Below are positions 8,554-15,830 of a stretch of 16,664 bases of DNA, piece after piece. A model generated the notes under the pieces. The model was not told the origin of the DNA. It saw nothing but the letters and a program-made list of their open reading frames with translations, and ran no database searches. This DNA comes from Planctomycetes bacterium SM23_32 (lineage in GTDB: Bacteria; Planctomycetota; Brocadiia; SM23-32). The DNA is taken from positions 1 to 16,664 of the forward strand of contig LJUE01000036.1 in the NCBI GenBank assembly GCA_001303885.1, in the 5' to 3' direction. Positions within the stretch are counted from its first letter, which is position 1. Each line of letters opens with the position of its first letter. A program made the translations under genes and the position numbers.

Positions 8554-9927
8554 ATGAGCGAACCGACGAGCGTTGAACGCGAGCAGGAAGCCCCCCTGAT
8601 GCGGGAGGCCGCCACCGGGCCGTTGCTGCCCCGGTGGTTCACCACGCTCTTCTACGTCATCTTCATCCCCTTCTGCGTCTACAGCGTCTTCTACATCACC
8701 AACTCGCTGGTCATGCAGCACAGGCTCCGGGCCGCCATCGCCGTCGTCAAGGGCAGCCTGGAGACCGAACCGGTGGACCTGCGCAGCACCGAGGGGCAAG
8801 CCGTCCTCGAGGTGCTGAAGGCCCAGCTGCTGGAGTCGTTCCTCTACGCCAGCCAGGAGCTGCTGCAAGACGAGGAGAAGGACGAGCGCATGGCCCGCGC
8901 CCTGGCCCTGCGCCGGGCGATCGGCTGGGGCAAGGTCTCCGCAGAGCGCGACGTCATAGAGCGCATACTGGACAACATGGAAGAAGACGGTTCCGTGGAC
9001 GCCGGCTTCACAGTGGACGAGCAGATGCAGCAGATCCTGGAGACCATGGTGGCCGAGCGCCGCGCCGATCCCGAGATGACCTACGTCGAGGACCGCATCA
9101 CCGACGTGCTCGAATGGGTGGCGCAGGGCCACCCCGGCCAGCCGAAGGGACCCGAGCGCCGGCGCCTGGCCGCCCTTCAAGAGGGCTACGCCAAGAAGGT
9201 GTTCCAGAGCGCCGAGGCCGAGGCCCTCCGGCAGCTCGCCCAGGAGTGGGCCGCCGACCCCAACCCCGTCGAGCGCGAGGCGGCGGCGGCCTTTGCCGAG
9301 ATGCTGGCGCAGCGGCGCGCCGAGCTGTCGCCCGAGGCCGAGGGACTGTGCAGCCAACAGGCCGACCGCTGGGAGGGGCTCTACCACCGGGGCATGGTGC
9401 TCATAGCCACGATCGGCCGCCAGCTCGCCGCCCAACTGGCCGAAGAGGGCGTCTTCCTGGATCACCCCCACATCTACCAGTACGTGAGCCTGCTGAACCA
9501 CCGTTACGACGACGTGCGCAGCGAGGTGGCCGCCGGCACGTGGCTGCTGCGGCACAACCAGTTCACCATCCGGTTCCTCTCCTACTTCGCCACGAAGACC
9601 ACCATCAACCCCTTCCTGGCCGTCGAGACGGTGCGCCTCACCCGCGAGGAGCACCAGCGGCTGATGCGGCACGCCAACAACCGCCGCATGAGAGAAGCCG
9701 TCGCGCTGCTCGGGCGCATCGGGGTGGACTACATCAGCAACAGCGACCGCTACGACCTGGGGGTCTCCGAGCCCGACCAGTTCGTGCGCCGCTTCATCAT
9801 CAGCGCGCTCAGCGAGGTGGCCGACGAGGAGGTCATCAGCGACCTGGTAGAGACGGCCCTGCGCGACATGCGCGAGGCCGACCTTGCCCGGCCCGGCCCG
9901 CCCCGCTTCTTCGAAGAGACGGCCTGA
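8554..9927 (+). CDS. Single-TM alpha-helical protein of unknown function
   Basis: I do not recognise this 457-residue protein. It has a charged N-terminus of about 26 residues, one strong membrane segment (about 28-53), and then a long, highly charged, Glu/Arg/Ala-rich and mostly helical body without cysteine clusters or known catalytic motifs. The spacing of helices and motifs such as LAEEGVFLDHPHIYQYVSLL in the second half could form a HEAT-like solenoid, but no regular repeat is evident. Topology is uncertain: the Arg just before the TM favours N-in with the body outside. It follows the OPT-like gene by 17 bp and has no Shine-Dalgarno site of its own, so translational coupling is likely. 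Position implies an accessory or scaffold role for the transporter pair. The gene ends 15 bp from the convergent MATE gene. Confidence 0.85.
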   Translation: MSEPTSVEREQEAPLMREAATGPLLPRWFTTLFYVIFIPFCVYSVFYITNSLVMQHRLRAAIAVVKGSLETEPVDLRSTEGQAVLEVLKAQLLESFLYASQELLQDEEKDERMARALALRRAIGWGKVSAERDVIERILDNMEEDGSVDAGFTVDEQMQQILETMVAERRADPEMTYVEDRITDVLEWVAQGHPGQPKGPERRRLAALQEGYAKKVFQSAEAEALRQLAQEWAADPNPVEREAAAAFAEMLAQRRAELSPEAEGLCSQQADRWEGLYHRGMVLIATIGRQLAAQLAEEGVFLDHPHIYQYVSLLNHRYDDVRSEVAAGTWLLRHNQFTIRFLSYFATKTTINPFLAVETVRLTREEHQRLMRHANNRRMREAVALLGRIGVDYISNSDRYDLGVSEPDQFVRRFIISALSEVADEEVISDLVETALRDMREADLARPGPPRFFEETA

Positions 9928-9942
9928 CGGCTGCCCCCCTGC

Positions 9943-11367
9943 TCAGCCCGTCCCTCCCTGTGGCCGCTCATCGTCTTCGGCCGTCGTCTCCTTCGTCGGC
10001 ACCACCGCCGACTGCCACCCCCCTGCCAGGAACAGCCACAGCGTGATGAACGCGCACACGACGTTGCCGAACACCATGCCCAGGTAGACGCCCAGGCTCC
10101 CCCAGCCGAGCACGAAACCGAGCAGGCCGGCCATCGGCAGGCGGAAGAACCAGAGGCGCAGGATGGAAACGATCATGGCCGGCAGCGTGTGGCCCGAGCC
10201 GTAGAAGGCCGCCATCAGCACCATGAGCACGCCGAAAAAGTAAGACGAGGCGGGGACCACCATGAAGAACTTGCCGGCCTCGGCGATGACCTCGGGCTCG
10301 GGGATGAAGGCCCGCGCCACCAGCCTGCCGCCGAGCATCAGGCCCACCACGACGGGGAACATGACCCCCGCCACCAGCCCCGCGCTGGTCCAGACGGCCC
10401 GGTGCGCCAGCTTCGGCCGGCCGGCCCCGAGCGCCTGCCCCACAATGGGGGCCGCCGCCATGGCCATGGCCTGCGACGGCATGTTGAACACCCACGTGAT
10501 GCGGAAGCCGATCGTGGCCGCTGCCACGACGACAGCGCCGAGGCTGTTGATCATCATCTGAAACACCAGGAACCCCAACGAGTTGAATCCGCCGCTCGCC
10601 GCCAGCGGCACGCCCACCGTCAGCATCTTGCGCAGGATCACCCAGTCGGGCTTCAGGTCGGCCAGCCGCACGTGGAGCCCGGCCCGCCCCCGCCTCAGGC
10701 ACCACAGGCACGCCAGCGCCGTGACCACCTGCGAGAAGAGCGTCACAATGGCCGCCCCCCTCACCTCGAGCCTCGGCAGGCCGAGCAGCCCGAAGATCAG
10801 CAGCGGGTCGAGCACGAGGTTCACGCAGTTGGTCAGCGCCGTGATGACGACCACCGTGATCGTGTCGCCCAACGCACGCAGGATCGAGCCGTAGGCGACG
10901 GCGAAGGCCATGAAGGGCACGCCGGCCATGACGATCCTCAGGTAAGCCGTTGCCCCGGGCACGATCTCCTCGGGCACCTGCAACAGGCGGAGCAGATCGG
11001 GCGCGAAGACCATGACGGGGATGCCGAGGCCGAGCGCGAGCCCGCAGAGCAGCAACACGGTCTGGGCAGCCGCCCGGTCTGCCTGGCGGGGCTTGCCCGC
11101 ACCCGTATACTGGGCCACCAGGGCCGTGCCGGCGCCGCCGAAGCCCATCCCGACCGCGATGACGATGAAGAAGAGCGGCATCGTGACGCCCGGCGCGCCG
11201 ATGGCCGCCCTGCTGACCTTGCCGAGCCAGAAGGCGTCCACCATGTTGTAGACCGAGCGCAGGACCGCCCCCACCGCCAGCGGCGCCGCCAGGCGGAACA
11301 GGTTCCGCCCCAGCGGCCCCGAGGTCAGGTCCCGCTTGCCGCCCAGCTGTGGTGTGGGGGTTGCCAT
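9943..11367 (-). CDS. MATE-family efflux transporter
   Basis: This 474-residue membrane protein has about 12 TM segments in two similar halves and is a Na+- or H+-coupled multidrug/toxin extruder of the MATE family, probably of the NorM/DinF-like bacterial group. Diagnostic stretches include NMVDAFWLG (41-49, with the conserved Asp), the G-rich second helix followed by LVAQYTGAGK, and the RALGDT...LVLDPLLIFG block near 165-195, which closely resembles the family pattern. Length matches the usual 440-480. The ATG at 11367 has no Shine-Dalgarno site, but a good promoter lies so close upstream that the mRNA may have almost no leader. It stands alone on its strand and converges on the preceding operon with 15 bp between stops. 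Substrate cannot be told from sequence. Confidence 0.95.
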   Translation of the reverse strand: MATPTPQLGGKRDLTSGPLGRNLFRLAAPLAVGAVLRSVYNMVDAFWLGKVSRAAIGAPGVTMPLFFIVIAVGMGFGGAGTALVAQYTGAGKPRQADRAAAQTVLLLCGLALGLGIPVMVFAPDLLRLLQVPEEIVPGATAYLRIVMAGVPFMAFAVAYGSILRALGDTITVVVITALTNCVNLVLDPLLIFGLLGLPRLEVRGAAIVTLFSQVVTALACLWCLRRGRAGLHVRLADLKPDWVILRKMLTVGVPLAASGGFNSLGFLVFQMMINSLGAVVVAAATIGFRITWVFNMPSQAMAMAAAPIVGQALGAGRPKLAHRAVWTSAGLVAGVMFPVVVGLMLGGRLVARAFIPEPEVIAEAGKFFMVVPASSYFFGVLMVLMAAFYGSGHTLPAMIVSILRLWFFRLPMAGLLGFVLGWGSLGVYLGMVFGNVVCAFITLWLFLAGGWQSAVVPTKETTAEDDERPQGGTG

Positions 11368-11378
11368 GGAAGGCGCCG

Positions 11379-11408
11379 AGTATGACAGCTGGCTCGGCCG
11401 AAGTCCAA
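11379..11408 (-). promoter_or_regulatory. Predicted promoter of the MATE gene, implying a near-leaderless mRNA
   Basis: On the minus strand TTGGAC (11408-11403) is followed after 18 bp by CATACT (11384-11379). The start point would fall near 11372, only about 5 nt before the ATG at 11367. This agrees with the absence of a ribosome binding site there. The rest of the 138-bp gap up to the next gene (11505) shows nothing else I can name. Confidence 0.5.
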
Positions 11409-11505
11409 CACAGGCGCAGGACGGCGTCCGATGGGGGGGAGCGTCCGCTCGCCGCGCGAGACGCCGGCAGGGCGCGCCAGGAGGCCGTTCGCGCGGGCGG
11501 AGAGC

Positions 11506-12217
11506 CTACTTGAACAGGTCGCCCAGTTCCTTCTCCATCTCGCGGGCGGCCTCTTCGAGCTTAAGGCGTGTTCCTTCCAGCCCCTCGCCGCCGGACAGGA
11601 GCACGTCCTCCAGTTCCTTGCGCAGCTCTTCCATCTCCTCGTCCGAGAGCAGCTCGCCGCAGGCCGCCATGATGTCGTCGTAAAGCTCCGTCAGCGTCCG
11701 GCTGGCCACCTCGCCGGGGGATGCGGCCTCGCCGCCGGTGTGGAGGTCCGTCAGTTCGGCGTACGCGTATGACGCCGATGCGCAGCTTCTTCTCGGACTT
11801 CCGCTCGGGCAGCTTCAGGCCCTCCTGGAGCACGCCGATGTTGGTCCTGCCGTCCTTCATCTCGAGGGTGGCTTCCGGCGCCTCCACCTCGACGACGGGC
11901 ATAACGATCTCGTCGCTGAACAGCGAGCGGAGCTTGGCATCCACCCGCATCCTGCCCACCGCAAAGGACGTGGGGCTGTCGAAGCCCTTCGGGTTGCCCA
12001 CCTCGAACCCGGTCACCACGAAGGAGCCCTTCAGCAGCGATATGTCCACCGCCGCCACCCTCACGGGCACGCCCATCACGCGGGGGCCCACCGTCTCGAT
12101 GCCGGCCTTCACCAGGTGGTTCAGGGCCAGCGTGACGCCGGCCGCCGCCAGGACCAGCAGGATCAACACGACCGCCACGATGCCGATGACGAGCCTCACG
12201 GCGGACTTGACTATCAC
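11506..12217 (-). pseudogene. AsmA-like membrane-anchored protein, frameshifted and probably internally deleted
   Basis: A GTG at 12217, preceded by a strong GGAGGAAGG ribosome binding site, starts a protein with an N-terminal TM anchor (about 6-32). It is followed by a domain whose motifs (DISLLKGSFVVTGFEVGNPKGF at about 58-79, then a TNIGVLQEGL stretch) resemble periplasmic AsmA/DUF748-like proteins. Good coding continues to KKLRIGVIRV (143-152, near 11762). That frame then turns Arg/Gly-rich and low quality. The +1 frame takes over at 11763 (AELTDLHTGGEAASPG) and runs in clean codons through an acidic helical C-terminus to TAG at 11506-11508. Related proteins as I recall them carry about 25 residues between the LRI strand and the ELTDL strand, and these are missing. 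The break is therefore probably a deletion whose length is not a multiple of three. An assembly error is the main alternative. Confidence 0.7.
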
Positions 12218-12362
12218 GGGGCCTTCCTCCAGGAGGGGACCTAAAGCCGCGTCACGGGCCGGGGCGCCTCGCGCCCTGCCGGGGCAGCATATTCCCGCCC
12301 CCCGCGCCTGTCAAGCCTGCGCGCCTCCGGGGGCCTGGCCCCTCACGCGGCTGGAAAACGGG

Positions 12363-12391
12363 TTGACGGGCCAGCCGAGCGGCGGTATCCT
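12363..12391 (+). promoter_or_regulatory. Predicted sigma-70-type promoter of the TRL-like lipoprotein gene
   Basis: TTGACG (12363-12368) and TATCCT (12386-12391) are separated by 17 bp. The start would be near 12398, leaving a leader of about 118 nt before the ATG at 12516. The rest of the 298-bp gap between 12218 and 12515 holds the divergent upstream region of the broken AsmA-like gene. I see no RNA gene or riboswitch fold in the leader. Confidence 0.6.
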
Positions 12392-12515
12392 GGAGCGGCG
12401 TTCCGGGGGGAGCATGCAGCGGAACACGAGGTCGGACGCTTGCCGCTACCTTCGCGGGTGTTGCGTGGCCACACGCGTGGCCGGCACCGGCGTGTCACCG
12501 AGAGGAGGGCCTCAG

Positions 12516-12833
12516 ATGGCGAGGAAGCTGCTAGTCGTCGGGTTGGTCGTGGCGGTTGTGGTGTGCTCGGGCTGTGTCCTGCCCAGGTACGGGGCGGTCC
12601 TGGCGCCCATCATGGACACCAAGACCGCCGTCGCCGTAGGCGACACCAGTGTCGGCTACAGCAAGGTGGGCGAGTCCATGGCTGAGGGCATCATCCTGCT
12701 CGGCAAGGGTGACGCCAGCATCAGCGCCGCCATGAAGGACGGCGGCATCACCCGCATCCACCACGTGGACTCGGAGGAGCTGAACATCCTCAGCATCTAC
12801 TGCAAGCAGATCATCAGGGTCTACGGCGAGTAG
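12516..12833 (+). CDS. TRL-like family lipoprotein
   Basis: The 105-residue product has a Lys/Arg-started hydrophobic signal (2-16) ending in VCSGC, so C20 is a probable lipidated cysteine; Cys at the -3 position of the lipobox is atypical. The mature part carries the pattern of the TRL domain: KVGES (50-54), LLGKGDASISAAMKDGGI (61-78), a HHVDSEELNILSIY stretch, and a terminal VYGE. Proteins of this family are small bacterial lipoproteins, first noted at a tRNA-linked locus, and have no established function. The start is set by AGGAGGG seven bases before the ATG; the open frame extends far upstream but without a start signal or signal peptide. The gene has its own promoter and a strong terminator, so it is monocistronic. 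Confidence 0.88.
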   Translation: MARKLLVVGLVVAVVVCSGCVLPRYGAVLAPIMDTKTAVAVGDTSVGYSKVGESMAEGIILLGKGDASISAAMKDGGITRIHHVDSEELNILSIYCKQIIRVYGE

Positions 12834-12864
12834 CCGGACGACCTGATGGTGCAAGCGTTGCGAG

Positions 12865-12897
12865 CGGCCGGGGGGCTCCCCGGCCGTTTCGCTTTCT
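12865..12897 (+). terminator. Intrinsic terminator after the TRL-like gene
   Basis: CGGCCGGGG (12865-12873) and CCCCGGCCG (12878-12886) form a perfect 9-bp GC stem with a four-base loop. It is followed at once by TTTCGCTTTCT (12887-12897). It lies 32 bp past the TRL-like stop codon and before the next promoter at 12933, so it separates two transcription units. Confidence 0.8.
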
Positions 12898-12932
12898 GGC
12901 CTCCCCGGGGCCCTGCGGCGGGCGCCGGCGTC

Positions 12933-12962
12933 TTGACATGGGGCGCGGCCGTCGGCTATACC
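12933..12962 (+). promoter_or_regulatory. Predicted sigma-70-type promoter of the zinc-ribbon membrane protein gene
   Basis: A perfect TTGACA (12933-12938) is followed after 18 bp by TATACC (12957-12962). Transcription would begin near 12969, about 57 nt before the ATG at 13026. The placement directly after the terminator at 12865-12897 supports it. Confidence 0.65.
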
Positions 12963-13025
12963 CATAGTGCCGTCGCGGGCGCCCGGAAACGCCGCCCACC
13001 CAGCCACTGAGCGGGGGACGAAGGG

Positions 13026-13829
13026 ATGGCCAAGCTCCTGTTGATCTGCCCCGGCTGCCGCAAGAAGCTCGAGACCGACGAGGGCGACGCCGGACGCGAG
13101 GGGCAGTGCCCCTACTGCCAGAAGGTCTTCCCCATCACGGTCGTCCAGAGGGGCAAGCCCGGCACGGTAGTGACCGGCGGGGGCTGGCTGGCGGACGCCG
13201 CGGAGTACGAGTACCAGGAGATGGGGGCGCTCATCGGCGTGGGGGCCATCGCCGTCTGCCTGCTGCTGCTGATCGTGGCCTCCCTGATGTCCTGGGTCAA
13301 GCCGACGCGCGTGGGTTCGGACTTCCTGCCGTTCACGCGGCTCACCTTCCTGACCGTCTCGGCGGCCTGCCTGTTCAACCTGGGCGTGGCCTTCGCGGCC
13401 CGCAAGAGCCTGGTGCCCGCCGCGCTCTCATCGAGCGCCTGGGGCCTGGTGGCCTTCTTGTGGGCGGGCGGCATCCTGCACACCTTCTACCAGGCCATCC
13501 GCAGCGCCGTCGGCACGCCCGTGGAGGCCGACGTTCGCGCAGCCATCACGCTGTCCGGCGGCATCTACATGGCGCTCGTCGCGGCGATCCTGACCGTGGC
13601 GGCGGGCGGCTACTTCTACTTCCAGTGCCGCCAGAGCGACACGTTCCGGCGGGCCGGCTTGTTCCTGGTCGCCACCCACGCGGTGGCCGTCCTGCTGGGC
13701 GTCCTCATCGTGGCGGTGCACGTGAAGCCCATGCTGGAGGAGCGGCTGCCCAAGGTCCCGGCAGTGGGCGGACCGCGGCCACAGGCCGAAGGTCTGCTGC
13801 CGCCCGCAACGTCGGGGCCACGCGCCTGA
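13026..13829 (+). CDS. Zinc-ribbon protein with five predicted TM segments
   Basis: The 267-residue protein opens with a zinc-ribbon: C8-x2-C11 and C28-x2-C31, with the second pair in QCPYCQKVF. This is the look of the short MJ0042-type ribbons common at the N-terminus of planctomycete and myxobacterial membrane proteins. Five hydrophobic segments follow at about 67-89, 105-125, 136-157, 175-199 and 211-232, then a Pro/Gly-rich tail of about 30 residues. The ribbon is expected in the cytoplasm. No enzyme motif is visible and I do not recognise the membrane part. GGGGGACGAAGGG before the ATG may be the ribosome binding site. The gene stands alone after its promoter and converges on the minus-strand trpB2 cluster. 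Function unknown. Confidence 0.85.
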   Translation: MAKLLLICPGCRKKLETDEGDAGREGQCPYCQKVFPITVVQRGKPGTVVTGGGWLADAAEYEYQEMGALIGVGAIAVCLLLLIVASLMSWVKPTRVGSDFLPFTRLTFLTVSAACLFNLGVAFAARKSLVPAALSSSAWGLVAFLWAGGILHTFYQAIRSAVGTPVEADVRAAITLSGGIYMALVAAILTVAAGGYFYFQCRQSDTFRRAGLFLVATHAVAVLLGVLIVAVHVKPMLEERLPKVPAVGGPRPQAEGLLPPATSGPRA

Positions 13830-13841
13830 GCAGCGTCGCAC

Positions 13842-14103
13842 TCAGCCCGGCCCCTGTGCCCCGTCGCAGCCCGTGGTTCGGACGAACTCCCACGCCCCGA
13901 GGAATCCCTCGTCCGTGGAGGTGTCCGGTGGGCCGGCCTCACCGGGCACGCCGAGGGCGGTGGCCAGGTCGGCCGTCCGCGTAGCCGACGAACTCGCGGT
14001 AGCCGAGCTTGTCCCTGCGCCCCTCCAGGTCGCTGAAGCCCGCCTGGCGTTCGTGGTTGTCGAACAGGGGCTGGCTCATCACGAACTCGCTCATGTCGCT
14101 CAT
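13842..14103 (-). pseudogene. Small hypothetical gene of the trpB2 cluster, apparently frameshifted
   Basis: An ATG at 14103 overlaps the TGA of the four-cysteine gene as ATGA, a classic coupled start. As written, the frame gives 54 residues and stops at 13939-13941. From about 13974 onward that frame uses codons atypical of the region (CGA, CCT, CGT), while the +1 frame continues in typical G/C-ending codons (GCC GAC CTG GCC ACC GCC CTC GGC GTG) to TGA at 13842-13844. Skipping one base near 13974 yields an 86-residue protein whose middle reads GYREFVGYADADLATALGVP and whose end is GAWEFVRTTGC plus a short tail. The repaired gene would end 12 bp from the convergent stop at 13829, matching the tight packing elsewhere. 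No known domain is recognised. A sequencing insertion, real decay, or a programmed shift are all possible; no slippery run is visible. Confidence 0.6.
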
Positions 14104-14375
14104 GCGTCCTGTCCGTCCTGCGCGCGCCGGCGGGCCCGCTTGATCATCTCCAGCAGGGAGACGACCTTCGGGCGCGGCTCCGGCCGCTCGATGCCCTCCA
14201 TCTGCTCCGGCGGCAGGTGCGCCTGGAGGAAGCCCCGGACGTCGAAGCTCTCCCACCAGCAGTCCAGGATGAGGGGGCAGACGGACTCCCCCTCCTGCGT
14301 GCGGCAGTAGCGGAAGGTCACCGCGTGGCCGAGCCGGCGGCACCGGATGGTCCGCTCGTCGTGTTCGCCGATCAT
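14100..14375 (-). CDS. Small four-cysteine protein downstream of trpB2
   Basis: This 91-residue protein starts at ATG 14375, 20 bp after the trpB2 stop, with GGAGG about 12 bases upstream. Four cysteines lie in its first half (C12, C24, C33, C39), in the arrangement CRRLGHAVTFRYC...CPLILDCWW. The second half is Pro/Glu-rich and ends in a basic helix (SLLEMIKRARRR). The cysteines could bind zinc or an iron-sulfur cluster. From memory, similar small proteins with an RLG-VTF-YC and a DCWW-type motif occur in deltaproteobacterial genomes without assigned function; this was not checked. Its stop overlaps the start of the next small gene. Close linkage to trpB2 suggests co-expression rather than proving a role in tryptophan metabolism. 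The longer open frame running back under trpB2 is not used. Confidence 0.75.
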   Translation of the reverse strand: MIGEHDERTIRCRRLGHAVTFRYCRTQEGESVCPLILDCWWESFDVRGFLQAHLPPEQMEGIERPEPRPKVVSLLEMIKRARRRAQDGQDA

Positions 14376-14395
14376 CTTGCCCTGCGCCTCCGCGC

Positions 14396-15769
14396 CTACT
14401 CCGCAGCCGGCCGGGGGAGGCCCTCGATGCCCGCCAGGGACTTGCGCAGGTCCTCTTCGGGCAGCGGGTAGTCGGCCAGCTTCCCGCTGAAGTAGGCGTC
14501 GTAGGCCGACAGGTCCATCAGCCCGTGCCCGGACCAGTTCATGAGTATCACCTTCTCCCTGCCTTCCTGCTCGGCGCGCCTCGCTTCCTGAACGACCGCC
14601 GCGATGGCGTGGGCGGTCTCGGGCGCGGGAATGAAGCCCTCGGTGCGGGCGAACAGGACGGCCGCCTCGTAGCATTCGAGCTGGTGGTAGGCGCGCGCCT
14701 CGACCAGGCCGTCCATGACCAGCCGGCTCACCAGGGGCGCCATGCCGTGGTAGCGCAGGCCGCCGGCGTGGATGGGCGGCGGCACGAAGTCGTGTCCCAG
14801 TGAGTGCATTGGCAGCAGCGGCGTGGTCATGGCCACGTCGCCGAAGTCGTAGACGAACGGCCCGCGCGTCAGCGTCGGGCAGGCCGTCGGCTCGGTGGCG
14901 ACCACGTCCAGCTGCCGGCCGTTGATCTTGTCCAGCACGTAGGGGAAGGCGAGCCCCGCGAAGTTGGAGCCGCCGCCCGCGCAGCCGATCAGCACGTCCG
15001 GGTAGTCGCCCACCTGCTCGAGCTGCTTCTTGCACTCCAGGCCGATGACGGTCTGGTGCATCAGCACGTGGTTGAGCACGCTGCCCAGGGAGTAGCGGGT
15101 GGCCTCGGAGGTGACGGCGTCCTCGATGGCCTCGCTGATGGCGATGCCGAGGCTGCCGGGGGTGTCGGGCTTCCGGGCTAGGATGTCGCGGCCGGCCTGG
15201 GTGTCCTCGCTGGGGCTGGCCACGCACTCGGCGCCCCAGGCGGCCATCATGTACTTGCGGAACGGTTTCTGGTCGAAGCTGATGCGCACCATGTAGACCT
15301 TGCATTCGAGCCCGAACAGGCAGCAGGCCATCGCCAGCGCGCTGCCCCACTGGCCGGCGCCCGTCTCAGTGGTGAGGCGCTTGATGCCGAACTCCTTGTT
15401 GTAGTAGGCCTGGGCGATTGCCGTGTTCGGCTTGTGGCTGCCGGGGGGCGAGACGCCTTCGTTCTTGTAGTAGATGCGGGCCGGCGTGCCGAGCGCCTCT
15501 TCCAGCGCCCTGGCGCGGTGCAGCGGCGTGGGCCGCCAGAGGGCCAGCTTCCCCAGCACCGGCTCAGGGATGTCCACCCACCGCTCCTGGCTCACCTCCT
15601 GCTCGATCAGGTTCATCGGGAAGATAGGGGCCAGGTCCTCCGGCCCGATCGGCCTGCCCGTCTCGGCGTCGAGCGGCGGCTGCAAGGGGTGAGGCAGGTC
15701 GGGCTGGATGTTGTACCACCGCCTCGGTATCTCGTCTTCCTTCAGGATGATGCGCGTGGAGGGGCTCAT
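14396..15769 (-). CDS. trpB: Tryptophan synthase beta subunit, TrpB2 type
   Basis: The product (457 residues from this start) is a PLP enzyme that joins indole and an L-serine-type donor to make tryptophan. It belongs to the TrpB2 branch: it opens with the branch-typical LKEDEIPRRWYNI, contains GVSPPGSHKPNTA with the PLP lysine K113, ETGAGQWG with catalytic E135, and the phosphate loop GGGSN at 265-269. TrpB2 enzymes usually lack a normal TrpA partner; some have been reported to prefer O-phosphoserine. No trpA or other trp gene is in the window, so an indole-salvage or alternative role is plausible. I chose ATG 15769 because GGGAAGG lies upstream and homologues start near here. Another ATG at 15799 lacks a ribosome site, and the extreme upstream TTG at 15859 would sit inside the predicted promoter. 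Two small genes follow closely. Confidence 0.95.
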   Translation of the reverse strand: MSPSTRIILKEDEIPRRWYNIQPDLPHPLQPPLDAETGRPIGPEDLAPIFPMNLIEQEVSQERWVDIPEPVLGKLALWRPTPLHRARALEEALGTPARIYYKNEGVSPPGSHKPNTAIAQAYYNKEFGIKRLTTETGAGQWGSALAMACCLFGLECKVYMVRISFDQKPFRKYMMAAWGAECVASPSEDTQAGRDILARKPDTPGSLGIAISEAIEDAVTSEATRYSLGSVLNHVLMHQTVIGLECKKQLEQVGDYPDVLIGCAGGGSNFAGLAFPYVLDKINGRQLDVVATEPTACPTLTRGPFVYDFGDVAMTTPLLPMHSLGHDFVPPPIHAGGLRYHGMAPLVSRLVMDGLVEARAYHQLECYEAAVLFARTEGFIPAPETAHAIAAVVQEARRAEQEGREKVILMNWSGHGLMDLSAYDAYFSGKLADYPLPEEDLRKSLAGIEGLPRPAAE

Positions 15770-15802
15770 CGCTTCGCTTGCCTTCCCTGCAGTTGACATG
15801 AT

Positions 15803-15820
15803 GTGCGGACCGTCCGGCAC
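15803..15820. repeat. Imperfect palindrome in the trpB2 leader, possible operator
   Basis: GTGCGGAC (15803-15810), one central C, then GTCCGGCAC (15812-15820) form an inverted repeat with a single bulged base. It begins a few bases downstream of the predicted trpB2 start point near 15824, a position suited to a repressor. No T-rich tail follows, so it is not a terminator. Confidence 0.35.
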
Positions 15821-15830
15821 GAAACACGGC

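Noticed and set aside
11721..12515. Upstream extension of the TRL-like gene frame (370 codons in all)
   Set aside because: The extension has Ser/Thr/Arg-rich shadow composition, crosses the promoter and overlaps the AsmA-like gene. The ATG at 12516 has the ribosome site and signal peptide.
14376..15350. Long minus-strand frame leading into the four-cysteine gene
   Set aside because: It is out of frame inside trpB2 and Arg/Gly-rich. The ATG at 14375 with GGAGG upstream is the credible start.
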